NCBI GenBank assembly: GCA_964036295.1
Contig: OZ038462.1
Location: forward strand, 41,645,680-41,709,679
From: Plumapathes pennacea
Taxonomy: Eukaryota; Cnidaria; Anthozoa; Antipatharia; Myriopathidae
DNA length: 64,000 bases
Direction: 5' to 3'
Shown here: positions 51,660 through 63,194 of the stretch, piece after piece
Numbering within the stretch: position 1 is the stretch's first letter
Layout of the letters: every line of letters begins with the position of its first letter
Made by a program: the position numbers and the translations under genes
Notes under the pieces: generated by a model
What the model was told of the DNA's origin: nothing
The model's database searches: none
What the model saw: only the letters and a program-made list of their open reading frames with translations

Positions 51660-51830
51660 AGTCTATAAAAATGCACAAACAACCGTGCAAAAGCGGGAAA
51701 TGATGCCATCGATATCCTCACTTGTGAGGATATGGAAAAACGCCACTCGGGTCCCGGATGTAGTTTCATATGGATTTTACGCGCGGTATATTTTCCAGTG
51801 AAACACTCGTGTCGATATTATAAGGTTGTT
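51660..51830. mobile_element. Partial foldback copy (GACACGAGTG family)
   Basis: Reverse-oriented fragment of the palindrome seen at 7.5-7.7 kb and 16.3-16.5 kb (AAAGCGGGAAATGATGCCA...CCACTCGGGTCCCGGATG). Confidence 0.65.
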
Positions 51831-54800
51831 TCTCTCGCTCATGGCCGCGTCTTTGTACAAAATATTATAAAAATTGAGATTGACTTCAATGTTCCAGCTT
51901 GGTTTTCTAGTCAAAAGACGTACATTACTGATATACATACATGCGTACATGCAAACATAGGATACATACATACATACATTCATGCATCCTATTTCAGACC
52001 AAATATCAAAATCTCCTACCCTATTCCAGACAAATAGCTCAAAATCGATACCCTATTTCAGACCAAAATGCTGGAAATGATACTCTTTGAGGCGGTACAT
52101 ACTTACATGGTTTGTATATGGGAGTATCCCCCACCCTCCCCCCGATACATCCATACAACCTTTGACTCATCGATCCCACACGATTGATATCTGACGCAAT
52201 TTTTACTATATTTCGTGCGGTTTCCCATTTAAGAAAGGAAGAGGACACGCAGAAGACACGCAAGCACGCGAAGTAGAACGCCTGCGCCGGATGTAGTCAG
52301 CAACATTAATAAACTTTAATAGCATTGCATTTAGAACTTTAAAAAAAGATTTGTGTTTACCTACCCAAAATTCGAGTGCCCATCAGTCAAACTGGGACCT
52401 TGTATTGTTGCTGAGGGTGAGAACATTAGCAAGCGCTCGGTTCACACTGACGGTAAAAATTGTGAATCAAGCTTCAATTAATCTTTTCTCTTCTCTTGCT
52501 GCTTGCGCTTCCTGTACCGTGTGAGCCTGGGGCCAATTCAATAAACATTTTACACGTGTATGTTACAAGTTGGACCGTTATTCAAACACCACTAAACGGC
52601 CTCTACTCCAGCAAAGGCTGTACAATATTACAGATATAGGTTCCCAGTGCACGACCACAACAGTATTTGGCCATGGTATTGGATTAAAGTGTGTTTTAAC
52701 GTCCGGAGAAATTGGTCCGACTTGTAAAATACACTTGTAAATACTTTATTGAATTGGCCCCAGCTTTGTGTCTATACAGTGTTTCATAGAGGTTTTGGCA
52801 GATAGATCTTTTCAGCTTGTGTCTTGGCCTGGCGAATTCTAGCGGTATAATATAAGTTAATATAACTTCTTCGGGTTAAAGTACAATAAATAGGCTTTAA
52901 AAATGATAAATAATCATCAAATAATATTTGCTAAATTTGTCCGGCAACGTCAATGACCCAGAACGCATCAAACCGGATAAAATATGGGACTTGATCAGTG
53001 CGAGACGTGAGGGAATTCAAAACAACAAACGTCACAGCAGAAGAGCGGAAAAAAAACACATTGATGTGCAATGAATACGCTATACTAACTGCTCATCTGC
53101 TGTCGCTGGAGAGCTTATAAACGGTGCAGAAGTTCACTGTAAGGTGAATAAAATGTAATGATCGTCTGTTGTTGGAGTAGGGATTATTGATTGTGTTTTA
53201 TTGCCTTTGTCTTTACTGTTAGGGTTCATATATTGGTTTCTGTGAGCTGGAACTCCAACAATATTGATTCGTTTTGGGCATGTTTTGCTGTAAGGTGAGT
53301 AAATGTAATGATTGCATGTCTAGTGTTGGTTTAGGGATTCGTAGTGTCACAAGGAAACACATGTTAGCTATCAACGTTTGCATACTACCCACAACGAATT
53401 GAGGATCAGTGAGATATTACTTAGTTAAAAGAGTTAGCCTATTGACATCAAAGAAAACAGGGGCATGACGACGGCGTGTGCTTCTGATCAGAATCTCGGG
53501 GTGGCGAAGTTAATAAAATTAAGATTAATAGATTTGCCTTTGGATACATGTTGCTCTCGACAAGAAGCCACCGAAAAATATTAAGTTAATTTCGAGATCG
53601 AAATAAGCCGCGAGTCGGAAGCACTAAATGCAAAAGAACGAGACGTCAGAGTTTTCAGAAGCTCCGTTTTCATCATTCTGTCTACACTACAAAATTTAAC
53701 TCTGGAAGACGTTTTCAAAAAGTTGCGTTATCGTAACCAAAAATGCCGGCATAGTGTGGACGGAAAGCCAAACGGAAAAAGCATGCGTTTTCAAACGACT
53801 AATATGGACGAGGCCTAAGTTAATTTCGATGTCGAAATACGCCGCGACATCGCTTGGGAATCAGGTGTCATGAGACAAAATCGAAATTTTGACTCGGATT
53901 GCTGGAGTTGGGTATTCTTGCTACGTTCCATAAATGTACAGAGATAGTATTGATCAGAAGCAACCTGCGGCAACTCTACGATCCTGGCGATCGTAGCAAT
54001 TAGAAAACCTGAATTTACTTTGGTGTTTGGCAAACGTCACAGTTTGCTGTATCAGCTGCGGCTTACTAGCAACAGGGGTATGATACATACGCGTAGTTGA
54101 GTCGTAGCTGCTGAAAACCGGTCAAACATTTTATTGAGTATTTGTATGTTACAATTCTCTCGAGCAGTAGCAGAGCCGTAAACATCGCAGAGCAACATAG
54201 AAGAATGTCAAAACAAGAAACAAGGTGAAGTAATGAGTATACTGTGTAATGAGATTTGATGTTAAACATTGATATTGTTTTTGTCAACGCTATTCACTAT
54301 ATATAAATATCGAGGGAAAATTATGTACCAGGATTTCTCCAGTTTAAGGCCTGCTTCACATGTGTCGATGCAATACGAATGAGCAAAATCCAGTAAGTCA
54401 GTCAGTCTGGCGTTCGACCTCCAGGCCAGGCTGCTAAGCTTTTGAACTGTATGAGGGCTGCTTTATATTTCGAAATCATTGAAGGATAACGTAAACAATA
54501 ATGTTTGGGGTTTTGTATTGCTTGCTGGAAAAGAGCTAAAAGTACGGCTATTATGAACCGGTGAGTTTTTAATAATTACAGCTGACGATCTTGTTTGGAC
54601 AGTGTGTTGTTTTCCGCTGGCTGAGGCACGAAAAAAGCGGAAAACCTATTTCCAACAGGAGCTGGGTACCAGTTTGCAGGGGATAAAGGGTCACGAGGTG
54701 TGGAGGTCGGCAGTTTTTCTTGTTGCCATCAGCGTGGCCTGACCTTCCCACCCACCCTCCCGTATATAAGATGTTAAATGTAAGGAGTGTCGGTTTTCAC

Positions 54801-55258
54801 TAAGTTTTGATACCAGCTTTCTCCAAGCGGCCATTTGGTATTTTTATATACCTCATCAATAATTCATGATTTTATTACCTAAAGGTCGGTGGGTTTTGAA
54901 ACAGCGTCAAACACTGGTTTGAGTGTTTGATCCAGTTCCCAACTCTAGGGAATTTTTTTTTAGATTTGTATACATATTCCTTTGCCAGAAGTTATTTCAA
55001 AAACTCGGGCTTCGTCTCTGATGAGGGATTCCAGACACTTGGAAACAGGCCGAAGCGGCTTCGTGCTTTCATTCAGACACTAAAACACAAACAGTCCAAC
55101 ACTCGTACTCGTTTCTTTTTTCAAATAACGCGTGGAGCACGAACCGAAAGTGACCTCAACTTTAGAAACGTCCGTTTTATATTACTTTTGAACAGTGCAA
55201 TTATGTAAACTGGTAAAAGACAGGTAATTACAAAACTGAATCGTAGTCTCTCTTATAG
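51831..55258. other. Gene-poor stretch before the TPR gene
   Basis: Contains a MITE (52531-52760) and an imperfect direct repeat of a GTAAGGTGA(A/G)TAAA(A)TGTAATGAT segment (53,140 and 53,290). Small open frames are unsupported. Upstream exons of the TPR gene must lie here or further left, but I could not identify them. Confidence 0.4.
52531..52760. mobile_element. MITE with GGGGCCAATTCAATAAA ends
   Basis: Terminal inverted repeats GGGGCCAATTCAATAAACATT / ...TTTATTGAATTGGCCCC. A fragment of the same family (GTCCGACTTGTAAAATAAAC) occurs at ~8640-8715 in ABCC5 intron 23. Confidence 0.78.
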
Positions 55259-57623
55259 GATTCTGGGATGGCACGAAAAGGCTGTACGCCAACATGAAAT
55301 AGAAGTAAATGTCGCTATACAGAATGGAGATAAGGCAGAAGAAGGCCGTGCTAATTCCAAACTTGGTATAAGTTATGAATCTTTGGGGCAGTACGACAAG
55401 GCCATACAGCATCATCAAACACACTTGAAGATTGCAACAGAGATTGGAGACGAGGCAGACAAAGGACGTGCTAATGACAACCTTGCTATCTGTTATGCGT
55501 CTCTGGGGCGGTACGACAAGGCTATACAACATCTTCAAATATCGCTGAAGATCGCAACAGAGATTGGAGACAAAGCCTGCGAGGGATCTACTAATGGCAA
55601 CCTTGGTAACTGTTATATGTCTCTGGGGCAGTACGACAAGGCTATAAAACATCATCAAATACACCTGAAGATTGCAGCAGAGATTAGAGACAAGGCAGGC
55701 AAAGGACGAGCTAATGGCAACCTTGGTAACTGTTATACGTCTCTGGGGCAGTACGACAAGGCTATACAACATCATAAAATATCGCTGAAGATCGCAACAG
55801 AGATTGGAGACACAGCCTGCGAGGGATCTACTAATGGCAACCTTGGTGTCTGTTATGGGTCTCTGGGGCAGTACGACAAGGCCATACAACATCTTCAAAT
55901 ATCGCTGAAGATCGCAACAGAGATTGGAGACACAGCCTGCGAGGGATCTACTAATGGCAACCTTGGTAACTGTTATATGTCTCTGGGGCAGTACGACAAG
56001 GCTATAAAACATCATCAAATACACCTGAAGATTGCAGCAGAGATTAGAGACAAGGCAGGCAAAGGACGAGCTAATGGCAACCTTGGTAACTGTTATACGT
56101 CTCTGGGGCAGTACGACAAGGCCATACAACATCATAAAATATCGCTGAAGATCGCAACAGATATTGGAAACAAAGCAGGCGAGGGATCTAGTAATGGCAA
56201 CCTTGGTAACAGTTATAGGTCTCTGAGGCAGTACGACAAGGCTATACAACATCATCAAATAGACCTGAAGATTGCAACAGAGATTGGAGACAAGGTAGGC
56301 AAAGGACGTGCTAATGCCAACCTTGGTAACTGTTATGCGCATCTGGGGCAGTACGGCAAGGCTATTCAACATTATCAATTACACCTGAAGAGCGCAACAG
56401 AGATTGGAGACAAGGCAGGCGAGGGACTTGGTAATGGCAACCTTGGTAGCTGTTATGCGCACCTGGGGCAGTACGACAAGGCTATACAACATTATCAATT
56501 ACACCTTAAGATTGCAACAAAGGTTGGAGACAAGGTAGGCGAAGGACGTGCTAATGGCAACCTTGGCCTCTGTTATCAGATTTTGGGACAGCACGAAAAG
56601 GCAGAAACTATGCTAGACAAAAGTGTGGCATTACAAGAGGAATTGTTTCATAACACACCAAAGCTGGATGAATCAAAAATTTCTATTCTTGATACTTTCA
56701 CTTACTTCCTGAGCGCATTTATTGAAGTCCTCGTTTTTCGAGGCAAAACTAATAAAGCGCTTCTTACTGCCGAGAACAAGCGATCAAGAGCCTTAGCGGA
56801 CCGTATGCTTTCTCTTCATCATCCTCGATGTAATGAAGTTCGTAGTGTGGGTGACGTTTTAGAGTTTTCCGAATTGCTTGAAATAGTAAAGGCTGTTGAT
56901 ACGACAGTTCTCTACTATGCGTTGCTTGGTTCCGAACTTTGCTTTTGGGTCATAAGGCCGAATGGCGACGTGACGTTCAGGAAACATTGTGTTCAAGGGA
57001 AGGACTTTCTAACGGGCAGGTCTGGCTCTAGTCGCGTGGTCTTGTACAAGCTGATTAACGATACTAGGGAGTTAATGAGATCAAGTTGCACACTCGAGTG
57101 CGAGGACCGTTCTCTATTGTTTATGTACCCAAAAGGAATGTCGCAACAGAGAGCGAGCCAGATGATTGCAAGATTACCGAAGATGTTGGCAGATTTACCT
57201 GTTTCACTGCAAGAGATGTTGCAGGGCAACTACGCCCATTGTACCCCGAATGACCAAAGCGTCGAAACGATTGTAACAGCGCAGATATCCAGGGAGAATG
57301 GCCCTTCAAAAGTCCAGAATGAGCCTGCGGAAGTTCGGAACAATCCTGCAGAGGCTCAAAACTACGAGCCTACAAAGATGCGGGACTGTCTTACAGAGAC
57401 CCAAGACGAGCCTGCAAAGATACAAGACAATCTTACAGAGACCCAAGACAATCCTGCAAAGATACAAGACAATCTCACAGAGACCCAAGACAATCCTGCA
57501 AAGATGGCACCCCAAGTGCGTATGAATCGCAGATTTCATCGGACATTTAGCAATGAGATATTACTAAAGTTAAAGATATTTCAGTTCTCGTCCAAATGCT
57601 TCAAACTTTTATCTAACCTCTAA
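55259..57623 (+). CDS. TPR-repeat protein with truncated CHAT region (TTC28-like), 5'-incomplete
   Basis: One long exon: acceptor TCTCTCTTATAG, then 787 codons in frame to the stop; the first exon is not located. Residues ~1-440 are about eleven 40-residue TPR units of the form NLGNCY.SLGQYDKAI.HH...KIA.EIGDKA, which form a protein-binding superhelix. Then comes a helical segment (ALLTAENKRSRALADRML) that in this family leads into a CHAT domain (caspase-like, HetF-associated). Only the beginning of CHAT is present (VLYYALLGSELCFWVIRPNG); the His/Cys catalytic part is absent. Instead the tail is a Pro/Asp/Glu/Gln-rich repeat (14-residue unit IQDNLTETQDNPAK, ~57391-57510). It is either a decayed gene or a scaffold-only member of the coral TTC28-like expansion. 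Confidence 0.72.
55380..56580 (+). repeat. 120-bp TPR-coding tandem repeats with 360-bp higher-order unit
   Basis: Ten 120-bp units. The block starting ~55,600 and the block starting ~55,960 are almost base-identical for ~240 bp, so three units form a younger higher-order repeat. Confidence 0.88.
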
Positions 57624-58060
57624 TCGACTTTTCTTCCTACCCTTGCGGTCACTGATGTTTATAGGTAATTGAGTGTGTTTTGGAGTTTTTCAAATCTTTT
57701 ATTAGAATTATCACTACCATCCAATGAATTTGGCACTTTATGATTTATTACGCAGGTTGTAGCTCTCCCCAGTCTGTTCAAGGATTGTCCTTTGGTTTGT
57801 TGAAACCATCAAAGATTAAAGGCAAAATCACAACAAAGAGCTCTAGTGTCAAGTAATCGTGTGAATGAAGTTATATATATCTATATCTGTGTCAGTATAG
57901 TTTCTTTTTCTTTTTCTTGTTGTTGTTAAGGCCCTGTACTATAAAACAGAATTCCAAATACTGGCAGTGCTTTTGAGTTTTAAAACAAATAAAAATTACG
58001 AGAATGCAAGGATTAACGCAAGGATTAACTTGTGTTATATGCAGTAGCCGGAGCAGCTTT

Positions 58061-58064
<4 letters not shown>

Positions 58065-58146
<82 letters not shown>
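58065..58146. repeat. (TA)n microsatellite
   Basis: About 40 uninterrupted TA units. Confidence 0.98.
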
Positions 58147-58152
<6 letters not shown>

Positions 58153-58666
58153 AATTATGTGCTTATAGTTCAGGCGCGAGACCAACGTTTGAACAAAAAC
58201 TCGTCACCAGTTTCAAATAATTATCAGACGAGCTGTGCCATATTGTGTCCTGGTGCAGACTTTTTACGGTTGACTTGGAGACACTTGCTCCGACGAAGGG
58301 CTGGCGCTCGAAACGTCAACTTCAAATTCTTTTACGGCGTCTGTAGCTGACCCACTTCGATCCTTGGTCCATTTATTTTAAAAGGCGAGTTTTTACTGCT
58401 ACAAAATGGCAGTTATATTTGTTATGGCTGATTCCTTATACATCGAAAAATTGCAAAAAAAAAAAAAAAAAAAAAAAAAAGAACGAAGACAAAAAGGAAC
58501 ACGACGAACTAACTGAACGTTGCATGGAAAGAATGGGCCACTGAAAAGCACTGCAACAATAATTTAGAAGAGTACGAAACGGAAAATTTGGACATTTCCA
58601 AGATCCTTGGACGCTTGACGTAAAATTTCTTATTGCTGAAATCATTGTATCCATGTGATTAACGGG

Positions 58667-58805
58667 TAATATTATAGTTTCTCGTGCATTTGGGATAACT
58701 ACACACTCGTGAAATTTTCAAAGAGCACTCTGTAAGCTTGTTACTCTTTGAAAATTTCACCTCGTGTGTATTTATCCCACATTGCACGAGAAACTATGTG
58801 ATTAC
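58667..58805. mobile_element. Foldback MITE, family B copy 1
   Basis: ATAGTTTCTCGTGCA...ACACTCGTGAAATTTTCAAAGAG followed by its reverse complement. The pattern is shared with 61535-61700. Confidence 0.78.
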
Positions 58806-58884
58806 ACACGTCATCGTCCTCGGCTTCTTGCTCGTAGCTCGATCTCCATTAGTCTCTTGTAGTGTGGTGAGCCCTTACCAAAAG

Positions 58885-59115
58885 CTGCCCAAGATTTGTA
58901 GCCCAAATTCTGAGTAATAAATCAAGCTATATCTTAGTCAATCTGTGAAACGTCTCGAGAAATTGTGTTGTTTAGAAATGAAGTATCATTTATTTATGCC
59001 GCATAAATAAATGATACATCATTTCTAAATAACACAATTTCTCGAGACGTTTCACAGATTGACAAAGATATAGTTTGATTTATTACTCAGAATTTGGGTT
59101 GCAAATCTTGGGCAG
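58885..59115. repeat. Near-perfect 114-bp hairpin
   Basis: Arms 58885-58998 and 59002-59115 are reverse complements with only a handful of mismatches around a 3-base centre (TTTATG CCG CATAAA). As RNA or single-stranded DNA it would fold into one long stem. It is non-coding and is probably a foldback transposon remnant. Confidence 0.9.
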
Positions 59116-59350
59116 TTTTTGCAGGACATTTTTCCGTATCCACGGAGACGAAAAAAAATAAACAAAGGGATATAAACACGAGTTCAGAAACACAAATGTA
59201 TCTGAAAACTCAGCATTAGTTTTAATACACACAACCACTACGCTATTTGGGTGATTAAAATATCAAGACGGGGAACCCAAATGTGAATAACAAAAAAGGA
59301 AAAGTCCGTAGACAGCATGCTGGACACTGATCTCATGTACTTGGCCACGT

Positions 59351-59557
59351 TCAGTGTCTTCCCTGTTTCGTTTTGAACTTGTGTTTGTGCCGGATCTTGA
59401 GAATGTACTTGATTTCAGTGTTGATGCAATGCAACCCACAATAAATTTTGGCGTAGGCCACAGAAATCAGTACCATAAAACAAACGGCAAAACCTGAGAA
59501 CATAATGCCGTAAAACTTGCAACTACCACATGCTTGACTGTATAACCCAATGTAACT
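59351..59557 (-). CDS. Orphan last exon of a putative membrane protein (partial)
   Basis: Acceptor TTTATTTGCAG at 59558 onward, then 68 residues in phase 0 to a stop. It has Cys-rich SQACGSCKFYG, one clear membrane helix (IMFSGFAVCFMVLISVAYA), another Cys pair, and a basic tail KIRHKHKFKTKQ. The earlier exons are not identified; the gene upstream on the same strand (60867) has its own stop. It could equally be a chance open frame. Confidence 0.35.
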   Translation of the reverse strand, partial: SYIGLYSQACGSCKFYGIMFSGFAVCFMVLISVAYAKIYCGLHCINTEIKYILKIRHKHKFKTKQGRH

Positions 59558-59997
59558 CTGCAAATAAACGCTGCATGTGCCAGAGGGTTGCTATGGAAAG
59601 TATTTACAGAGCATTACGACAGTGCAGCATTCTTTCAAAATACCGAGATTACATTAACGAATGAAGTTTAAACGTTGTGTGCCTCAATCAGTGATCAAAC
59701 CACGTCGTATTCACTGTGTTACGGATTAATGCTGAGACATTAAGTGAAAACGCACTTTGTAATGCGTTTTGAACAATTTAAAGTGAAAAACCTAGTGACT
59801 GTTTATACAATCGGTCCTAAAGGTATCGAAAGCCAAGTCTCCTTGACTGTATGATATATTTCTGGTGAGAAACTGAAGGAGAAAATTAAAGTTGATTGCA
59901 CTCTTGGGAGTCAAGGGGTTCTGCAATTTGACTCCAGTTTCCCAAAATTCGTATTCAGTTGATGAGAATATACTTGAAAGCTGTGCAGACAGATGCT

Positions 59998-60867
59998 CTA
60001 AGGCCTTTCTGGTTGTACCAGAGCAGATTTACATTCCAGATAGTCGTTGCCGAGGCTGAGAATATTTCTCCTGTCTTTAAACATTTTACACCAAAGAAAA
60101 CAACTCACTTGATAATAAAACAACACAACTGCACCACTTCGCAAGACACCGTAAGCATCCTGCATCGTTTTCTCCACGTCTCGGTCAATGGCTGCCACTC
60201 CAACGGCCAATTGCAGGGTGACCAAGCCAAAAAAGAGAAAGTTCTCTTCTAAGAGAACCAGCAAGGTCGCTTTGAAGAGCACATACACATAGAAAGGATA
60301 TTTTTCTAGTGCGGGCTTCCCACGTGTAAAGTTAAAGGTACCTACAAGTGCCACTATCAGGACAGCTTGGCAAGCAAACATTAGAGTTAGTAGGAGTTGC
60401 AGGAGAAAGACATCGGTCGTAAAATGAATGCTGAATACAAGTGACACCAAAAGCACTACCAGCTTCAGCATCATTGACAAGAATGAAGGCATGCGAATCA
60501 ACTTTTTGACTATGCTTTTGTAACCAAGAAAATTCGGGAATTTTCGAACGAACCACAGAATGAGCATCATGTGCATGTTTAGAGAGATCATCATGGCCAG
60601 CTCTATCTTCAGTGCATGAGGTACCGAGGACTTGTTACACTTGAAACTGACTTGCTTGGAGTGGAAGCAACAGTGGACAGCATGAATTGTGTACGGAACC
60701 AGAACTACTGTCTGCCACATGAGAAAGAGGGTGTATAAAGCAGCGAGGATCTTGTCTGTCCCTGGCAGGAAAGTCTTGACCTTTCTCAAAATTACGATGG
60801 TTCTGGGCTCCACATTTTCAAACGAGCTTCCAAGGAGGGGTTCTGACCAACTGTCCAGCCCGGCCAT
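59998..60867 (-). CDS. Multi-pass membrane protein, divergent paralogue 4 (289 residues)
   Basis: Same layout as the three array members: short N-tail with SEPLL, ILRKVKTFLPGTDKI, first helix, PYTIHAVHCCF, QVSFKCNKSSVPHALKIELAMMIS, FLGYK, later helices, and a C-tail DRRNIL. Overall roughly half the residues match. It has extra C-terminal residues (ECKSALVQPERP). An acceptor (TTTTTTCAG) lies ~20 bp upstream of ATG 60867, and the AACAAG|GTAAGG donor of a non-coding exon is at 62237. This is probably the older member from which the array diverged, or the reverse. Confidence 0.78.
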   Translation of the reverse strand: MAGLDSWSEPLLGSSFENVEPRTIVILRKVKTFLPGTDKILAALYTLFLMWQTVVLVPYTIHAVHCCFHSKQVSFKCNKSSVPHALKIELAMMISLNMHMMLILWFVRKFPNFLGYKSIVKKLIRMPSFLSMMLKLVVLLVSLVFSIHFTTDVFLLQLLLTLMFACQAVLIVALVGTFNFTRGKPALEKYPFYVYVLFKATLLVLLEENFLFFGLVTLQLAVGVAAIDRDVEKTMQDAYGVLRSGAVVLFYYQVSCFLWCKMFKDRRNILSLGNDYLECKSALVQPERP

Positions 60868-62236
60868 TTTTGGTTAGGATGATGATTTTCTGAAAAAATG
60901 CGGGAGAGCTGTTATAGTCAAGAAAACTGAGTGGCTTTATACGAGCCACTTCATGCAAATGCCCTAAAATCAGCTACTGCGAGGTTTGTTGTCGTTGTTT
61001 GTTCGAACAATGATAGATTTTAGTCGACATACTAAGAGAGTGAGCATGAAGTAACTACAGAATACCCCGCATCTATTCTCACTAGCTCCAAACGTTCTTT
61101 GCACTCCAACTCGAACGGTTTTCCAATACATCTTCAGTGAAAGCAAGCATGGAAGACGTTATATACAGCTATTTCTACTTACGGAATAATGTACTTACGG
61201 AATAAAACTGGCTGGGACACACGCGCGACAATCAGAAGACTTCCGTAGTTTCTGTTTCCGCATAACATGCATACAATAATTTCTGCATTCTGATTGGCTG
61301 AGCGCACGTCGATTTATCCCGTGTGATTAACAGTGCAGAAATGTGAAATTAAAAATTGCCCAAAGCTGGCGCGCGTATTTGCGAAGCCAAACAAAACAAA
61401 AGGGCGTGTTTTCATTCCTCAGGATGATTCCGATTCTGTTTGCGAGAAAACAGAGTTCTTGGGAGACACTTGTGAATTATAACGAAATTGAAAAAAATTG
61501 CGCGACGTAAATTATTGTATGCATGTTATTAAACAAGTAATCACATTATTTCTCGTGCAATTTTGGAATAAATAAACACTCGTAAATTTTTCAAAGACCA
61601 CAAATTGCACTCGCGCAGCGCTCGTGCAATTTTGTGGTCTTTGAAAAATTTACTCGTGCTAATTTATTCCAAATTGCACTCGAAATTATGCGATTACCTA
61701 TACAAATAACCTAATTGCTTGTTGAGTTGTTATGGAGTAAATGTGAAGGGTCGAAACTCTAAGTTTTAGGGTTGAAAGTAAAAGCCGTGGGTGAACTTTG
61801 GGTGAACTTTTGAAGGATAGAGCTGTTGAATGATTTATTTCAGAAATGTTTTAGAACAAGCTATTATGGCAATTATGTCATCTAACAAATTAGTTCAGCG
61901 CTGGCAAGCGAGAATAATTTCATTTTAGATTTCTCCCATCACACCCGTTGTGAACAGATGATTCGTTTCCAAACGGAACTGAAACATGTATTCAAGGTGC
62001 TCACTCTTAAAACAGCATTTGTAATTGAGCATGGCCTTAAAATCAAAGAAACTGAGGGAACGAGCTGTTGTTACAGGCATGAATCACTTGTATCTGAACT
62101 ATTGTTGTGGCTGGAAATACACCCAGCTGTTCATTCTTCGGAATAGATCCGGAGCGAAATTTCCGCCCTGAGCAAAGCTCAAAGTGCCTTCACTTCCCAG
62201 GACTGTAATTAGATGGAATACAAAGCGAATCCTTAC
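60868..62236 (-). other. 5' intron region of membrane gene 4
   Basis: Holds a foldback MITE of family B (61535-61700) and no recognisable exon. Confidence 0.45.
61535..61700. mobile_element. Foldback MITE, family B copy 2
   Basis: TAATCACATTATTTCTCGTGCA... with an inverted copy ending ...ATTATGCGATTA. The centre is GCACTCGCGCAGCGCTCGTGC. It shares TTTCTCGTGCA and ACTCGT(G)AAATTTTTCAAAGA with 58667-58805. Confidence 0.8.
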
Positions 62237-62480
62237 CTTGTTTAAAGCTTTTGAAGGAGTGACAACTCGATAAACCACTTCGACTGAATTTAGTGCTGTG
62301 ATCGTATATGCTGATCCCTGTCGCTGGGATCGCATATGCTAGAGAGTTTTGAAGTCAACGATTACCAGGACCCACGGCCCGATAAGGTTTGAAACCAAAA
62401 CAAACTAGTGTTAGCAGGTTGAAAAGCAACTCTAGGAAGCCAGAATCCGCACTAAGAGCTTGCGGTGCTTCAGAGGATTT
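62237..62480 (-). other. Probable non-coding first exon of membrane gene 4
   Basis: Begins (at its 3' edge) with the same AACAAG|GTAAGG junction as the array genes. The 5' limit is not known. Confidence 0.4.
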
Positions 62481-62919
62481 GAAATTTGAAAGTCTAATTT
62501 TGGTTGTTGACCAAATGACCTATATCAAAGGCTACGTCACGTTTTTGCGTGCCTTTGTATATTTGATCACGCTTAGTAAGCGATCCGTTTGATCAGGGCT
62601 TTGGAATCCTTTTCATATGTCGACTTCGAGTTGGGATAAAACTATTTTACTCTCGATTTTTCATTCTTAATAATACTTGGATTTTCGCTCTCGTGCGACT
62701 ATCCTGTGACACCGACATTTTCGGTGACGAGAAACGCAACTTTTTAAAAGCGCTCTCCGCAATAGCATGTTTTGAAAACGCTATTTTCCTGTTGCGAAAA
62801 CGGAACCTTTTGAAAACTTTGTCAGATGAGCGCATGATTTTCTAGTTTGTACTTTGTGTTTTAGTGTGGACAACAAGAAACGAATCGAAAACAAAACAAT
62901 ATAATGTGGACGGATAAAT

Positions 62920-63173
62920 TATGAAACTGAAAAAATGTTTTCTCCGTCTCGGGTGGCCCTGGGGACGAATAGTACCAGGCCAACCGCGGAGCCTCGTTGC
63001 AGGGAATCAGCTGGCCGCGCCGCGTCCTCCGGTCCCTCGTTGCCAGGTTGTTCGTGTGTGATTTTAAAATCTTTTTATTCGCTTAAACTGAGCGCTGTTT
63101 GGCTTGTATTTCTTGCTGTCAAATACAAATCTGAATACTAAAGTTGAAGAGAGAAGCATCGACGGCAGAAGAA
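62920..63173 (+). promoter_or_regulatory. GC-rich promoter / 5' UTR at the right edge
   Basis: A CpG-containing patch (CGGGTGGCCC...AACCGCGGAGCC...CTGGCCGCGCCGCG) in AT-rich surroundings, directly upstream of a start codon followed by a strong splice donor. Confidence 0.5.
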
Positions 63174-63194
63174 ATGCCTGCGCCGCGATCTAAG
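63174..63194 (+). CDS. First coding exon (MPAPRSK) of a gene leaving the window
   Basis: ATG at 63174, seven codons, then AAG|GTGAGT. The remaining 805 bases to the window end look intronic. The product cannot be told from seven residues. Confidence 0.45.

Larger units (their letters stand above)
57624..58884. other. 3' flank of the TPR gene with repeats
   Basis: Contains a (TA)n microsatellite at 58065-58146, a 24-base A-tract at ~58,456, and a foldback element at 58667-58805. No supported gene. Confidence 0.6.

Noticed and set aside
53815-54033. 72-codon minus-strand frame
   Set aside because: No splice sites, no ATG context and no recognisable motif; lies in repeat-rich sequence.
55182-56378. 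398-codon open frame on minus across the TPR repeats
   Set aside because: It is the antisense reflection of the plus-strand TPR array. The periodic LVVLPQRxITVTKVAIS pattern mirrors the 120-bp repeat, and the plus frame encodes recognisable TPRs.
55380-56580. CRISPR-like regular repeat
   Set aside because: Period 120 bp with all units coding for TPRs and no unique spacers; the host is eukaryotic.
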